From: JACOTV01 sp964579395
GTDB lineage: Bacteria > Patescibacteriota > Microgenomatia > UBA1406 > GWC2-37-13
Direction: 5' to 3'
Assembly: GCA_964579395.1 (NCBI GenBank)
Contig: CAZOFT010000010.1
Location: 1-53,973 of the forward strand
DNA length: 53,973 bases
Shown: one piece after another, positions 33,701 through 40,777 of the stretch
Layout: the number at the start of each line of letters is the position of its first letter
Position numbering within the stretch: position 1 is the stretch's first letter
The notes under the pieces: generated by a model
What the model was told of the DNA's origin: nothing
The model's database searches: none
Seen by the model: only the letters and a program-made list of their open reading frames with translations
Position numbers and translations under genes: made by a program

Positions 33701-36011
33701 CACGGGCTATTGCAAGAAGTTCTGCAATTTCATATGAAGAGACAAACGTGTCAAAATGATCGTCGGTTCCACGCTTGGTGATATCGGGCACGTAGTCAAG
33801 CGGTTGTGGCTTATAGTCAATGTGGAGAGCTGAAGTAATTGTGCTCAGCTCTTGCGGTGTATTGGTAGAAGTAAGCGATTGAATAAATGCCAGGTATTCG
33901 GCTTCCGTCGCTCCCCGTTCTCCCAAGGCAAGCATACCTGTTTCAATCTGATTCATGAGATCTCGACGGAAAATAGTTTTAAGCTCTTCAGCAGTAGGTG
34001 TTGATCCTGCGAGCGCGTCAAAAAGTGCTCTGGCATGTTCTGGTTGGGTAAGGAGAAGGTGCTCAGCTATAATCTCACCTTTAAAAATACGGCGCAAATC
34101 GTCAAATTGAATGCCGGTTTCAGGGCCGACACTGCCGCCTTCGTTCATGTTGGTATTGTTGAGCGTATTGGGTGCTGTGGGGCCAGTGCCGTTGAGCTCA
34201 GCCTGTAGGCGCACCAGCTCCTCCGCCAGCTCCGGCACCGATCCTGCGCTTCGAATAAAAATTTCCCGGCCGGTAATCACCGTATCATCCCCTCCCCGAT
34301 CGGCCAACACAGCGGCAGTCCAGAGGTTGATGAGATGGTTTACTTGTGTGGGATTCAGGCGCAGTTCATGTGCGGCCAACAGTGATTGCATTTGGTTTCG
34401 TATGATGCCGGTCAAGGTTGTTTCATTGGGTTGCACAAAGTGTATGACGTCATAGCGGTTGATTGCGGCAACCAGTTCCTCATCCGACTCATCCACCGCG
34501 ACGGTCGCATGTGTTTTGTAATCAGGCGCCACACTTACCAGCGCGCCGTCTGGTGTGATAGCCAGATTACCTGCTGCATCAACTAAAACGGGGCGTCCGC
34601 CATAATTTACAACACCTGCACCTTCGCCTGCCAACTCTTGTGCGATGGCTTCCAATTGTGCTTCATACGCTTCGGCCTCGTTGGCTCTGTTTTGCCGCTT
34701 GCCGGCGACTTTTTCAGACAGATACTGCACGATTGCGGGTGGCTGTCCTCCTCCACCGCGGTGTGCATACACATACCACACAGCAACAGGTACGGCATTG
34801 GGTCCGAGCAAACAGGTCAGTCCCCATTTGAGGTCTTGGTTGCACTTTTCAAGCACGCTTGCTGCCATCACATCCTCTTTTGTCGGATCGATCTGTATGC
34901 GGATTTCTTCATCAGTCCCCGGCTGTGGGGGCGCTGTGGAAAAGACAACGCTGAGTGAATCCGGGCCGCGCTCCGCTTCAATTTGCTGGATGTCTTCGTA
35001 GGTGACGGCACGTCCGTCGATCTGGTATACGCCCGCCTGCTCAAGGAGCGCTTTGTACTGCGGATCCTGTTCTTCTGCGGCCAGCTCAGTCAGAATATCT
35101 TTCCATGCTGCCTGGGGGCCGTCGATCGGCTGGGTTTCGGGCTGGGGAGTTGGTGAGTTTTCGAGTTTGCTAGTTTGCGAGTTCTCGGGTTGTGGGTTGT
35201 TAGCTTGTGCAGGTGTGGGAATGATCAGCGATTGGCCGACATCCAAAGTCACTCGGTTTCCCGATGTGTCAACGATGCGGTAGTCTGCGGTAAGGGTGTA
35301 ACCATTGGTAGCGGCCAGTGCAGCCGGATCGATACCCAGGCGACGCGCCACGGCCAATAGTCCTTCGTTGGGGGCAACGGTCGTAGTTTGCGAGTTTTCG
35401 AGTTGCGGGTTTGCTGGTTGCGGGGTAACTGGTTGCAGGCTTTCGGGTGTATTAGTTTGCGGGTTGGCAGGTTGTGGTGGGGGTTCTGGTTGAGGTGAGG
35501 TTCCCAGATGGCGACGCATATCGGCAATCAGCGACATATTGACTGTCAGTTGTGTCTCAGTGGTGACGGCGTTGGGGTCTTCAATGCCGCTGTCTGTGGT
35601 GATTTGCTTGGTGAGCGCGCCGACTGTGGCCAGCACCGCTCCCTCTGGATCCGGAGTATCGATAGTCACTCCCAGACAAGATCGTGAAAAGGCAAGCAGT
35701 CCCTGATCCGGCTTGGGGGTGGTTACCGCATATAGCGCGTCAGGCGCCCCATCGGTGTCTCCCCCACTCCCCACCTCATCGGTGCGGGTTGCACCGGGCG
35801 CTGTGTATAAGTCGGCTGGGAGAAATCGGCAGGCGTCAAAGAGCTGTCGCTGGGTTTCTTGCAGTTGGTCAACCGCCACGGGTGTTCTTCCCACTTCCTG
35901 CGCACCAACATCCTCACTCAGCAAGAGCACTGCTCCCACACCGGCTCCACCAACAAGCACCACCTCACCGGCTCGTCTTCTGATGGGTTTTGGTGTGCGT
36001 TCGCGACTCAT
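30777..36011 (-). CDS. Giant exported LysM protein with repeated helical modules
   Basis: The protein has 1744 residues, an N-terminal hydrophobic segment (about 15-35) and a C-terminal one (about 1722-1742), so it may be anchored at both ends. Two LysM domains are seen: about 210-270, and 925-970 (VQPRDTLYSLAKKYDTTVED). A Pro/Gln/Asn linker built of PQPANPQ- and PENSQ-like units surrounds the first. Much of the rest is helical and seems to contain three related modules, recognisable at ATRVMPQAAQEF versus ISINPELARQTI and at QRLYPSLW, ARLAPEVF and LRFYPGLY. LysM suggests binding to peptidoglycan; the overall role is unknown. It lies six nt after the 106-residue gene. Confidence 0.75.
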   Translation of the reverse strand: MSRERTPKPIRRRAGEVVLVGGAGVGAVLLLSEDVGAQEVGRTPVAVDQLQETQRQLFDACRFLPADLYTAPGATRTDEVGSGGDTDGAPDALYAVTTPKPDQGLLAFSRSCLGVTIDTPDPEGAVLATVGALTKQITTDSGIEDPNAVTTETQLTVNMSLIADMRRHLGTSPQPEPPPQPANPQTNTPESLQPVTPQPANPQLENSQTTTVAPNEGLLAVARRLGIDPAALAATNGYTLTADYRIVDTSGNRVTLDVGQSLIIPTPAQANNPQPENSQTSKLENSPTPQPETQPIDGPQAAWKDILTELAAEEQDPQYKALLEQAGVYQIDGRAVTYEDIQQIEAERGPDSLSVVFSTAPPQPGTDEEIRIQIDPTKEDVMAASVLEKCNQDLKWGLTCLLGPNAVPVAVWYVYAHRGGGGQPPAIVQYLSEKVAGKRQNRANEAEAYEAQLEAIAQELAGEGAGVVNYGGRPVLVDAAGNLAITPDGALVSVAPDYKTHATVAVDESDEELVAAINRYDVIHFVQPNETTLTGIIRNQMQSLLAAHELRLNPTQVNHLINLWTAAVLADRGGDDTVITGREIFIRSAGSVPELAEELVRLQAELNGTGPTAPNTLNNTNMNEGGSVGPETGIQFDDLRRIFKGEIIAEHLLLTQPEHARALFDALAGSTPTAEELKTIFRRDLMNQIETGMLALGERGATEAEYLAFIQSLTSTNTPQELSTITSALHIDYKPQPLDYVPDITKRGTDDHFDTFVSSYEIAELLAIAREFTHNKDFLEEHQAEFQRLYPSLWPQVMQDMELSATEADRVASNIMREDLWEGLKTDAYLRGLVDTQSMRVLSYQEQLDFLRNFRALLGEEGYQLALNQVLHFFAQQDTPDRATLMTGDRQLDAMIVSVITRLAHDPSIVLPTEDPSYHDNLRPIQDHYVQPRDTLYSLAKKYDTTVEDLMALNGLGSDQIAVHTYLIVPQNDSIYTKNSGGMMSENMGPGGGPELPPNNRYEQIVAQMTDTAALTATRVMPQAAQEFILAQEPSLTVDELERLLIEQYTAAIMQEVATRHAAGQTREQLLAYLATMTTADIAPFETFLANNLQMIPLSQQAADDLAHVLGDSLPEYERVRSTAYGSRDILARLAPEVFIENDLSGELSEAELLRISFMIVRDELAEYVDATQSAEPISEDAQRIYSMLAEMIGQDALNALIQTAGTPGTNDHAASILTHAHNRSGGQQAPAPETSPATRTAEQISNTLRQVTDPVALTLISINPELARQTIAALPPEAGMAQINLAMQQAYAQQFSRGIVDLVLNQADDDAWLMFYADQTTADNVDAFARELLDRTTTATEQEYYMQVMYYLTVVVPQYQEQYQDDVEDNAEVLLRFYPGLYQEHINQGYNTDEALRLQFEAVASGILSGIEESYGTNPNLVVTEYDREAMDWAQDVLGYDAWNKWILQHSIDTGVPDAATMSPLVLELLRQSLIVNRDVNIGDTLGHSEADTGRYIPEDDPNSMNRTDDAGAGSGMAGEGNGVDVQAGDTMTTPIAEADKRGDNAIDTPPSSWTNPSDYNPDGTPITPPGAEAMGEPMVTPDMAGSVASENQGMTAEQVAAMAIADAPNMGTGTVGETAGAVGGGGGGQKPKEAPLTNEEIYRILEEEAVAIEAHIRAHNDKFGPDPMAQMADLNNYITEHPEEIRRIMEREWKKMHPEEEWDTRWVWEDIDPAVKDAVVMTLLVTAAAAAAVGNTLSGSGA
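35150..35490 (-). repeat. Degenerate short tandem repeats encoding the PQ/PEN linker
   Basis: Two blocks (about 35150-35215 and 35390-35485) consist of degenerate 7-8 nt units such as TAGTTTGC and GAGTTTTC. In the gene they encode Pro/Gln/Asn/Glu/Ser-rich linkers around the first LysM domain. A similar non-coding piece occurs at 42531-42557. Confidence 0.45.
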
Positions 36012-36017
36012 GGGAAA

Positions 36018-36338
36018 TCAGGATTGAATGATATCAAGCACCGCATCCACTTCAGCTTGGGTCAATACAAGTGCAGGTGTCTGAGGATCAAATAACGGGT
36101 TTGGTTCAGGGGTTGGTGCGGCAGTGGTTTGTGGATATCGTTGCATAAGCACAAGCCCATTTTTTATTTCATTCCATTGTGTTGTTAGTATTGTTTCACT
36201 GAGCTTTGCTGCCGGCACAACCGACTGCAGTGCGGCAAGCACGCTGATGCCCAGCACCGCGCGGCGGTGTCGTCGGTACTGACGATCTACATTGGCTTCA
36301 ATTTCCTGCCAACCCGGTGATTTGAGTACTTCGCTCAT
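36018..36338 (-). CDS. Small single-pass membrane protein in the giant-gene operon
   Basis: A 106-residue protein: basic N-terminus (QYRRHRRAVLG), one hydrophobic segment (about 27-47), and an exported C-terminus rich in Pro and Thr ending in an amphipathic helix. It precedes the 1744-residue gene by six nt on the same strand, so the two are almost certainly co-transcribed and may form a complex. The ATG at 36338 is supported by TTGTAT-N17-TATACT ending eight nt upstream. The family is not recognised. Confidence 0.68.
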   Translation of the reverse strand: MSEVLKSPGWQEIEANVDRQYRRHRRAVLGISVLAALQSVVPAAKLSETILTTQWNEIKNGLVLMQRYPQTTAAPTPEPNPLFDPQTPALVLTQAEVDAVLDIIQS

Positions 36339-36346
36339 TGAATCAT

Positions 36347-36375
36347 AGTATATGGCATAGATGGCGGCAATACAA
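36347..36375 (-). promoter_or_regulatory. Promoter TTGTAT-N17-TATACT for the giant-protein operon
   Basis: On the minus strand TTGTAT (36370-36375) and TATACT (36347-36352) have 17-bp spacing, and the -10 box ends eight nt before the ATG at 36338. Confidence 0.55.
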
Positions 36376-36502
36376 TACTATAAGTAGTGATATAGAGGTG
36401 TTGAAAAAGATAATTAAATGGTTTTGGTTTTGTTGTGGTAAATAGAATGGTGAAGATGAGGTAAAAGAAGTGTATCGCTATAAGGATAAAGAAAGTGTTG
36501 AA

Positions 36503-36579
36503 GAAGATCGTCGTGGGGTTTGGCCAGCTCAGGGAGGGCTGGTTGTGAGAAGCAGAATGCTCTCACCACGACGATCTTC
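36503..36579 (-). ncRNA. Three-way-junction-like structure at the end of the six-gene array
   Basis: Outer arms GAAGATCGTCGTGG (36503-36516) and CCACGACGATCTTC (36566-36579) pair perfectly over 14 bp. Inside are two further hairpins: CCAGC/GCTGG (36524-36528 and 36540-36544 region) and GTGAGA/TCTCAC (36545-36550 and 36561-36566, sharing one base with the outer stem). It follows the stop of the last array gene by about 105 nt on the same strand and sits where GC content changes. It may be a terminator, an mRNA-stabilising structure or a small RNA; there is no clean T-run directly after it. Confidence 0.5.
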
Positions 36580-36684
36580 GATCAACAGATACATAATAAC
36601 CTTTCGGTTAGGGGTGTTTAGCACTTGCTGCTTAGGCGTTCACCCGTTGGTTGGGTGTCTGACCGGTCTGCAGCCAGGTGCTGA

Positions 36685-37512
36685 TCAGGGTCGAATGAGC
36701 TGGAACGCCGCCGGCGGTCCGTAGAACGGCGATGGTGTGCCCGTGTCCAGGAACGTACTGACGTTGTCCCACTCACGCATCATGCGACCGAGTTCCGGTT
36801 CATGGACCGCGAGCCAGTTCATGTCATCCCAGTAGGAAGCCGGATGGTTGGCCACCTCGTAGCGGGGGTGCCACCACAGCGGGACGCCGATGCTGTTGTG
36901 GAACTGGTTGGATGCCTGCAGTTCTTCGAGCAGCTTGTCCTTGTCGCCGAACTTGTCTTTCCACTCGAGGTGGCGGTAGTACATGTACAGCAGGAGCGCG
37001 AAGGCCAAGGCCAGCGCGATCAGAAGCAGCAGGATTGCGATGCCCTCCAGGCTGCTCAAGTAGATCAGGAGCAGTTTGGCAAGCTGGATCACCACGTCCA
37101 TCGACGTGAAGGTCCACTCGTAGTTGTTGGACTGCTCTCCGTTGGTGTTCCACACGGCACCGTCACGCTCGGAAGCGGCCAGCTTGTGCCCCATGAACTC
37201 GATGTACATGTAGTACATCTGGTCCTGCGCGTAGATGCGCTTGATCATGGGTTGGAACGTCTGGTCGTCCATGGTGACGACTTCGGTGTAGATGGGCAAC
37301 CCCTTGGTGTAGTACTCGTAGTACAGATGGCGGGGCGTCGGGGTGACCCAGGTGCCGACCATCGGGATCGCACTCCGTTGTGGAGCGTAGGCCGGGGCGG
37401 ACGAATCCGTCTCGACCGATTGAGCACCTCCGGTGCCGGACACTGCCGCAAGCGCAAGCGCTGCGATCGTGCCGATCACCAGAAGCTTCCTACGGGTAAA
37501 CCATCGGAACAT
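36685..37512 (-). CDS. Array membrane protein 6 (divergent member)
   Basis: This is the last and most divergent gene of the six-gene array, 275 residues. The N-terminal hydrophobic segment (about 9-28) ends in SGTGGAQSVETDSSAPA, which matches the ARSGATNVETDSS stretch of members 4 and 5. An extracytoplasmic domain of about 100 residues follows (WVTPTPRHLYYEYYTKG), then a long hydrophobic segment (about 150-180) and a C-terminal tail of about 95 residues rich in Trp and His. The SEDDGT motif of the other members is reduced to SERDGAVW. Shine-Dalgarno AGAAAGGA precedes the ATG at 37512; an in-frame GTG at 37551 lies upstream of that sequence. GC is high. Confidence 0.78.
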   Translation of the reverse strand: MFRWFTRRKLLVIGTIAALALAAVSGTGGAQSVETDSSAPAYAPQRSAIPMVGTWVTPTPRHLYYEYYTKGLPIYTEVVTMDDQTFQPMIKRIYAQDQMYYMYIEFMGHKLAASERDGAVWNTNGEQSNNYEWTFTSMDVVIQLAKLLLIYLSSLEGIAILLLLIALALAFALLLYMYYRHLEWKDKFGDKDKLLEELQASNQFHNSIGVPLWWHPRYEVANHPASYWDDMNWLAVHEPELGRMMREWDNVSTFLDTGTPSPFYGPPAAFQLIRP

Positions 37513-37557
37513 CCGATTGGTCCTTTCTGTTTTGCCTTTTTGTTTCTTCACGGAAAC

Positions 37558-37680
37558 GGGGGGTGATCGCAGTTGGAGCGAATCGTGTCACGCGCACAGG
37601 CGAAAGCCACATCATTGTGTGGTCGTGTGTCGAGAGCACGTACACTGTCACTCTGCTTCAACTGCAGATCACGATCCCCC
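37558..37680. repeat. Large bulged inverted repeat between array genes 5 and 6
   Basis: Arms GGGGGG-TGATC-GCAGTTG (37558-37575) and CAACTGC-A-GATCA-CGAT-CCCCC (37659-37680) pair with two bulges. Smaller hairpins lie inside, including GGCGAAAGCC (37599-37608). It occupies most of the 226-bp gap between the two genes. Confidence 0.5.
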
Positions 37681-37738
37681 GTCAGTTGAGTCAAATGACC
37701 GAAGTCACCGACTCAGTGAATGCCACAGACCGCGTGGG

Positions 37739-38443
37739 TCAGGGCAAGGTGATGAGGCCCAGCTGCGCAGCAGCGGTCGGGAGCTTGGGGAACTCCTCCA
37801 ACCTGTCGGCGTAGCCGGGCAGGGTGTAGTAGGCGTCGGTGATGCCGGAGGTGTTATCGACCCAACCGCCGACGGTGAGCTGTGTTGCGCTCATGTCGAA
37901 GGGAGGGTCCCCACCGTTTCGCCAACGTCCGATCTTCTCGATGAGCAGGATAAGGCCCATGACGCCGGCGATGATCGCCAGAGCCTTCAGGAAGGTCAGG
38001 ACGAGTGTCCAGACGACCCACCACAGGTAGCTCCACGACGCTTCCACGTCGCGTGCGGTGGCCAACGTCCACGAGTTGTTGTCGTAGTAGTCGTTGACAC
38101 GCCACAGCGTACCGTCGTCCTCCGAACTGGCCCACAGGGTCCCGTTGGGAAGGCCGAAGAACGCGAAGTGCGTCTGCCCCCGCAGGATGCGGATGATCGT
38201 GGGTGTCCAAGCGACGCCGTTGGTCGTGACAGAACTCCACTGTACCGGGTTGCCCTGGTAGTACACAGTGGGCATGGTGTCGACCCAGTCGTCTGCCGAA
38301 GCAGAACTCTGGGGGACGAGAGCCGAGGCGGACGAATCCGACTCGACGTTGGTTGCTCCCGATCGGGCAGCGAAGGCAACAAGTGCCAGTGCTGTCAGCC
38401 CGATGGCGCCGATGACTCTCCATCTTCTTCGCGATGGAACCAT
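37739..38443 (-). CDS. Array membrane protein 5
   Basis: A 234-residue member of the array family: N-terminal hydrophobic segment (about 9-27), the shared SGATNVESDSSAS stretch, an extracytoplasmic domain (VDTMPTVYYQGNPVQW, then RILRGQTHFAFFGLPNG, then SEDDGTLWRVNDYYDNNSW), a second hydrophobic segment (about 135-165), and a C-terminal tail with TQLTVGGWVDNTSGITDAYY ending in Pro. The ATG at 38443 has AAGGAAACC upstream; the frame is open to 38479. It is closest to member 4. No known family is recognised. Confidence 0.82.
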   Translation of the reverse strand: MVPSRRRWRVIGAIGLTALALVAFAARSGATNVESDSSASALVPQSSASADDWVDTMPTVYYQGNPVQWSSVTTNGVAWTPTIIRILRGQTHFAFFGLPNGTLWASSEDDGTLWRVNDYYDNNSWTLATARDVEASWSYLWWVVWTLVLTFLKALAIIAGVMGLILLIEKIGRWRNGGDPPFDMSATQLTVGGWVDNTSGITDAYYTLPGYADRLEEFPKLPTAAAQLGLITLP

Positions 38444-38522
38444 AACGGAGGTTTCCTTTCTTTTATCTTTTCTTTCCACTGGGCGGGGGTGCGGCCCGAA
38501 GGCAACATTCCACCTATTGGAC

Positions 38523-39212
38523 CTAGGGAACGCTCCACCAGCCGAGGTCAGCGCCGACAGAAGTCAGCGGCGGCCAGGCCGTCACGGTGGATCGGAAGGT
38601 GGGATCGCCGTAGTAGGCGTCGGTGAACCCGTGCGGGTCGCCGAGCCAGGCGCCCTGGGTCAGCTGGTTGTCCGTGCTGCGGAACCAGTGCCCCGATTCG
38701 AGCCGGTGCTTGATCCACAACACGAGTGCCACCACTGCAGCGAGGGCCGCGAGCACGTCGATGATCTTGGCAATCACGATGATCGCGTCGATCAGGTACA
38801 TGATGCTGTCGAGCACCTGGGTGTTGCTTGCCAACGTCCACGAGTTGTTGTCGTAGTAGTCGTTGACGCGCCACAGTGTACCGTCGTCTTCCGAGCCAGC
38901 CCACAAGGAGCCGTCAGGAAGGCTGAAGTACGCGAAGTGCCGCTGGTTGCGCTCGATGCGTGTCACCACCGGTGTCCACCGGGTGCCGTTGCTGGCGGTA
39001 ACCGGAGTCCACTGTACAGGAGTTCCCGACAGGTAAACCTGCGGGATTGCGGCAATCCAATCGGATGCCGTAGCTGCAGAAGCGGTGCTCTGCGGGACGA
39101 GTACCGAGTCGGACGAATCCGTCTCGACGTTGGTTGCCCCCGATCGGGCAGCAACGACAACAAGTGCCAGCGCTGCCATCACGATGATGCAGAGGATTCT
39201 CCGTCTTCTCAT
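38523..39212 (-). CDS. Array membrane protein 4
   Basis: A 229-residue array member starting MRRRRILCIIVMAALALVV, followed by SGATNVETDSSDS. The ectodomain has AIPQVYLSGTPVQWTPV, RIERNQRHFAYFSLPDG and SEDDGTLWRVNDYYDNNSW. A long hydrophobic segment (about 135-165) follows, then the tail QLTQGAWLGDPHGFTDAYYGDPTFR. AGAAGGAGA lies before the ATG at 39212. The gap to member 3 upstream is only 14 nt. High GC makes the antisense strand open too, but the conserved protein pattern fixes the coding strand. Confidence 0.84.
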   Translation of the reverse strand: MRRRRILCIIVMAALALVVVAARSGATNVETDSSDSVLVPQSTASAATASDWIAAIPQVYLSGTPVQWTPVTASNGTRWTPVVTRIERNQRHFAYFSLPDGSLWAGSEDDGTLWRVNDYYDNNSWTLASNTQVLDSIMYLIDAIIVIAKIIDVLAALAAVVALVLWIKHRLESGHWFRSTDNQLTQGAWLGDPHGFTDAYYGDPTFRSTVTAWPPLTSVGADLGWWSVP

Positions 39213-39226
39213 ACAGTCTCCTTCTT

Positions 39227-39901
39227 CTAGGGGGTGACGAGTACGCCGAAGGTCTCACCGGCTGCGACGAGGTCCGGGTAGGGCGTGACCTTCTGCCGGA
39301 AATCCGGGTCGGTCCACAAGTCCGTAAAGACTGTGGTGTCGCCGTCCCAGGCTCCCAGGTCGATCTGGTTGCGCCGGCTGCCGGTCCAGTCGCGGATCCG
39401 TTGCCAGACCGCGATGATGAACATGACTGCTCCGAAAAGCAGCAGGGCGGCGCTTACGATGATCGCAAGTATCCGCAACATGGTCTTGAGCCACTCGAGA
39501 ACCGAGATGACGGTCCCCGCGTCGGCCAACTGCCAGGTGGTCTCGTCGTAGTAGTCACCACCGTTGTCGATGCGCCACAGCGTACCGTCCTGCTCGCTGG
39601 CCGCGAACATGTGTCCGGTCGGCAGTGAGAAGTACGCGAAGTACTGCTGGTTGCGCTCGATGCGTTGCACCCGGGGAATCCAGGTGACGCCATGGGTGGT
39701 GACCGGCGTCCAGAGGACGGGGTATCCCGACAGGTACACCTGCGGAATCGCATCCTTCCAGTCACCGGCCTGCAGAGCAGGTGGTGACAGAGCGGGTTGC
39801 GCCCCGGAATCGGGTGCGGGACTGCCGTAGATCGCAGCTGCAAGAGCCACTAGCAGGCAGAGCGCCCCGACTCCTCCGAGTCGTCTGAGCCAATTACGCA
39901 T
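39227..39901 (-). CDS. Array membrane protein 3
   Basis: A 224-residue array member. The N-terminal segment (about 8-26) looks like an uncleaved anchor or signal peptide. The ectodomain reads AIPQVYLSGYPVLWTPV, RIERNQQYFAYFSLPTG, SEQDGTLWRIDNGGDYYDETTW. The second hydrophobic segment is about 130-155, and the tail has NQIDLGAWDGDTTVFTDLWTD. The form DNGGDYYD is shared with member 1, whereas members 2, 4 and 5 have NDYYDN. GGAAAGGAACC precedes the ATG. A strong hairpin lies in the 150-bp gap to member 2. Confidence 0.84.
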   Translation of the reverse strand: MRNWLRRLGGVGALCLLVALAAAIYGSPAPDSGAQPALSPPALQAGDWKDAIPQVYLSGYPVLWTPVTTHGVTWIPRVQRIERNQQYFAYFSLPTGHMFAASEQDGTLWRIDNGGDYYDETTWQLADAGTVISVLEWLKTMLRILAIIVSAALLLFGAVMFIIAVWQRIRDWTGSRRNQIDLGAWDGDTTVFTDLWTDPDFRQKVTPYPDLVAAGETFGVLVTP

Positions 39902-39939
39902 ATGGTTCCTTTCCGTTTTTCTGTATCTGCAAAGAGAGC

Positions 39940-40015
39940 GGGAGATCTCACGGGAAGTGCATGCACTCCGTTTGTTATATCCAGGGGGGTGTCATGTCCC
40001 CGTGAGATACCTCCC
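39940..40015. repeat. 15-bp inverted repeat between array genes 2 and 3
   Basis: GGGAG-ATCTCACGGG (39940-39954) pairs with CCCGTGAGAT-AC-CTCCC (39999-40015), with a two-base bulge. The loop is 44 nt. It fills the gap between two array genes, like the structure at 37558. Confidence 0.6.
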
Positions 40016-40051
40016 GTCAGAAGAGCTCAGTTGAATGAGCTCAGCGTTGTA

Positions 40052-40759
40052 CTACGGCAGGCGGATACCGGCTTGGATGAGCGCGCTGCTGACGGCCGGG
40101 TACTGGGCGATGTCGCTGCGCGCACCGGGATCGATGTCCAGGCGGTACTGCAGGCCTTCGAGGTTGCCGGCGTACATGCCCAGGTCGACCTGGTTGCGGT
40201 TGTCGGGTCGGCCACGACCTCCTCCTCCGCTGTACCACCAGTGAACGAGCGCCACGCCGATCGCGACTCCCAGAGCGAACATCACGATGTTGTTGGCAAG
40301 CGTCATCAGGATCTCCCAGATCCAGTTCAGGATCCGGATGATGTCGATGGCGGATGCGAGGGTCCACGTCGTGTTGTCGTAGTAGTCGTTGAGGCGCCAG
40401 ATCGTCCCGTCGTTCTCCGAGATCGCCCAGGACTGGTTGTCCGGGGTGCTGAAGTACGCGAAGTTGGTGCCGCCACGCGTGATGCGCAGGACTGTCGGGG
40501 TGTACAGGCGCCCATCACTCCACATCTTGGCGCTCCATTGCACCGGAAGGCGCTGGAAGTACACCGTCGGGATGTTGTCGGTCCAATCGGACGCCGCAGT
40601 TGCAGAAGCAGAGCTCTGCAGGCTGAAGTCGGCCGTCGGAGCCGATGGATCGGTCTGTTGGCCGGAGGCTGCCGGACTGCCGCACATGGCGACTGCCAGG
40701 CTGAGTGCTGCGATGAGCACTGCGCCCCATCCGATTCGTCTTCTGGTTCGTGGGTTCAT
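40052..40759 (-). CDS. Array membrane protein 2
   Basis: A 235-residue array member. N-terminal segment about 9-26 with a Cys (AVAMCGSPA) that does not make a good lipobox. Ectodomain landmarks are NIPTVYFQRLPVQW, RITRGGTNFAYFSTPDN and SENDGTIWRLNDYYDNTTW. The hydrophobic region is the longest of the family (about 130-170), and a Gly/Arg-rich hinge (GGGGRGR) leads to the tail NQVDLGMYAGNLEGLQYR. AAGGAGGT precedes the ATG at 40759, the strongest Shine-Dalgarno sequence in the array. Confidence 0.84.
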   Translation of the reverse strand: MNPRTRRRIGWGAVLIAALSLAVAMCGSPAASGQQTDPSAPTADFSLQSSASATAASDWTDNIPTVYFQRLPVQWSAKMWSDGRLYTPTVLRITRGGTNFAYFSTPDNQSWAISENDGTIWRLNDYYDNTTWTLASAIDIIRILNWIWEILMTLANNIVMFALGVAIGVALVHWWYSGGGGRGRPDNRNQVDLGMYAGNLEGLQYRLDIDPGARSDIAQYPAVSSALIQAGIRLP

Positions 40760-40777
40760 ATTGGTTGACCTCCTTGG

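Noticed and set aside
36802..40768. Long plus-strand open frames opposite the six-gene array (for example 36802-37566, 37433-38626, 38268-39230, 39902-40768)
   Set aside because: They are products of the high GC of the minus-strand genes. Their translations are Arg/Asp/Gly-rich and lack hydrophobic signals, while the minus strand shows six proteins with shared motifs and Shine-Dalgarno sequences.
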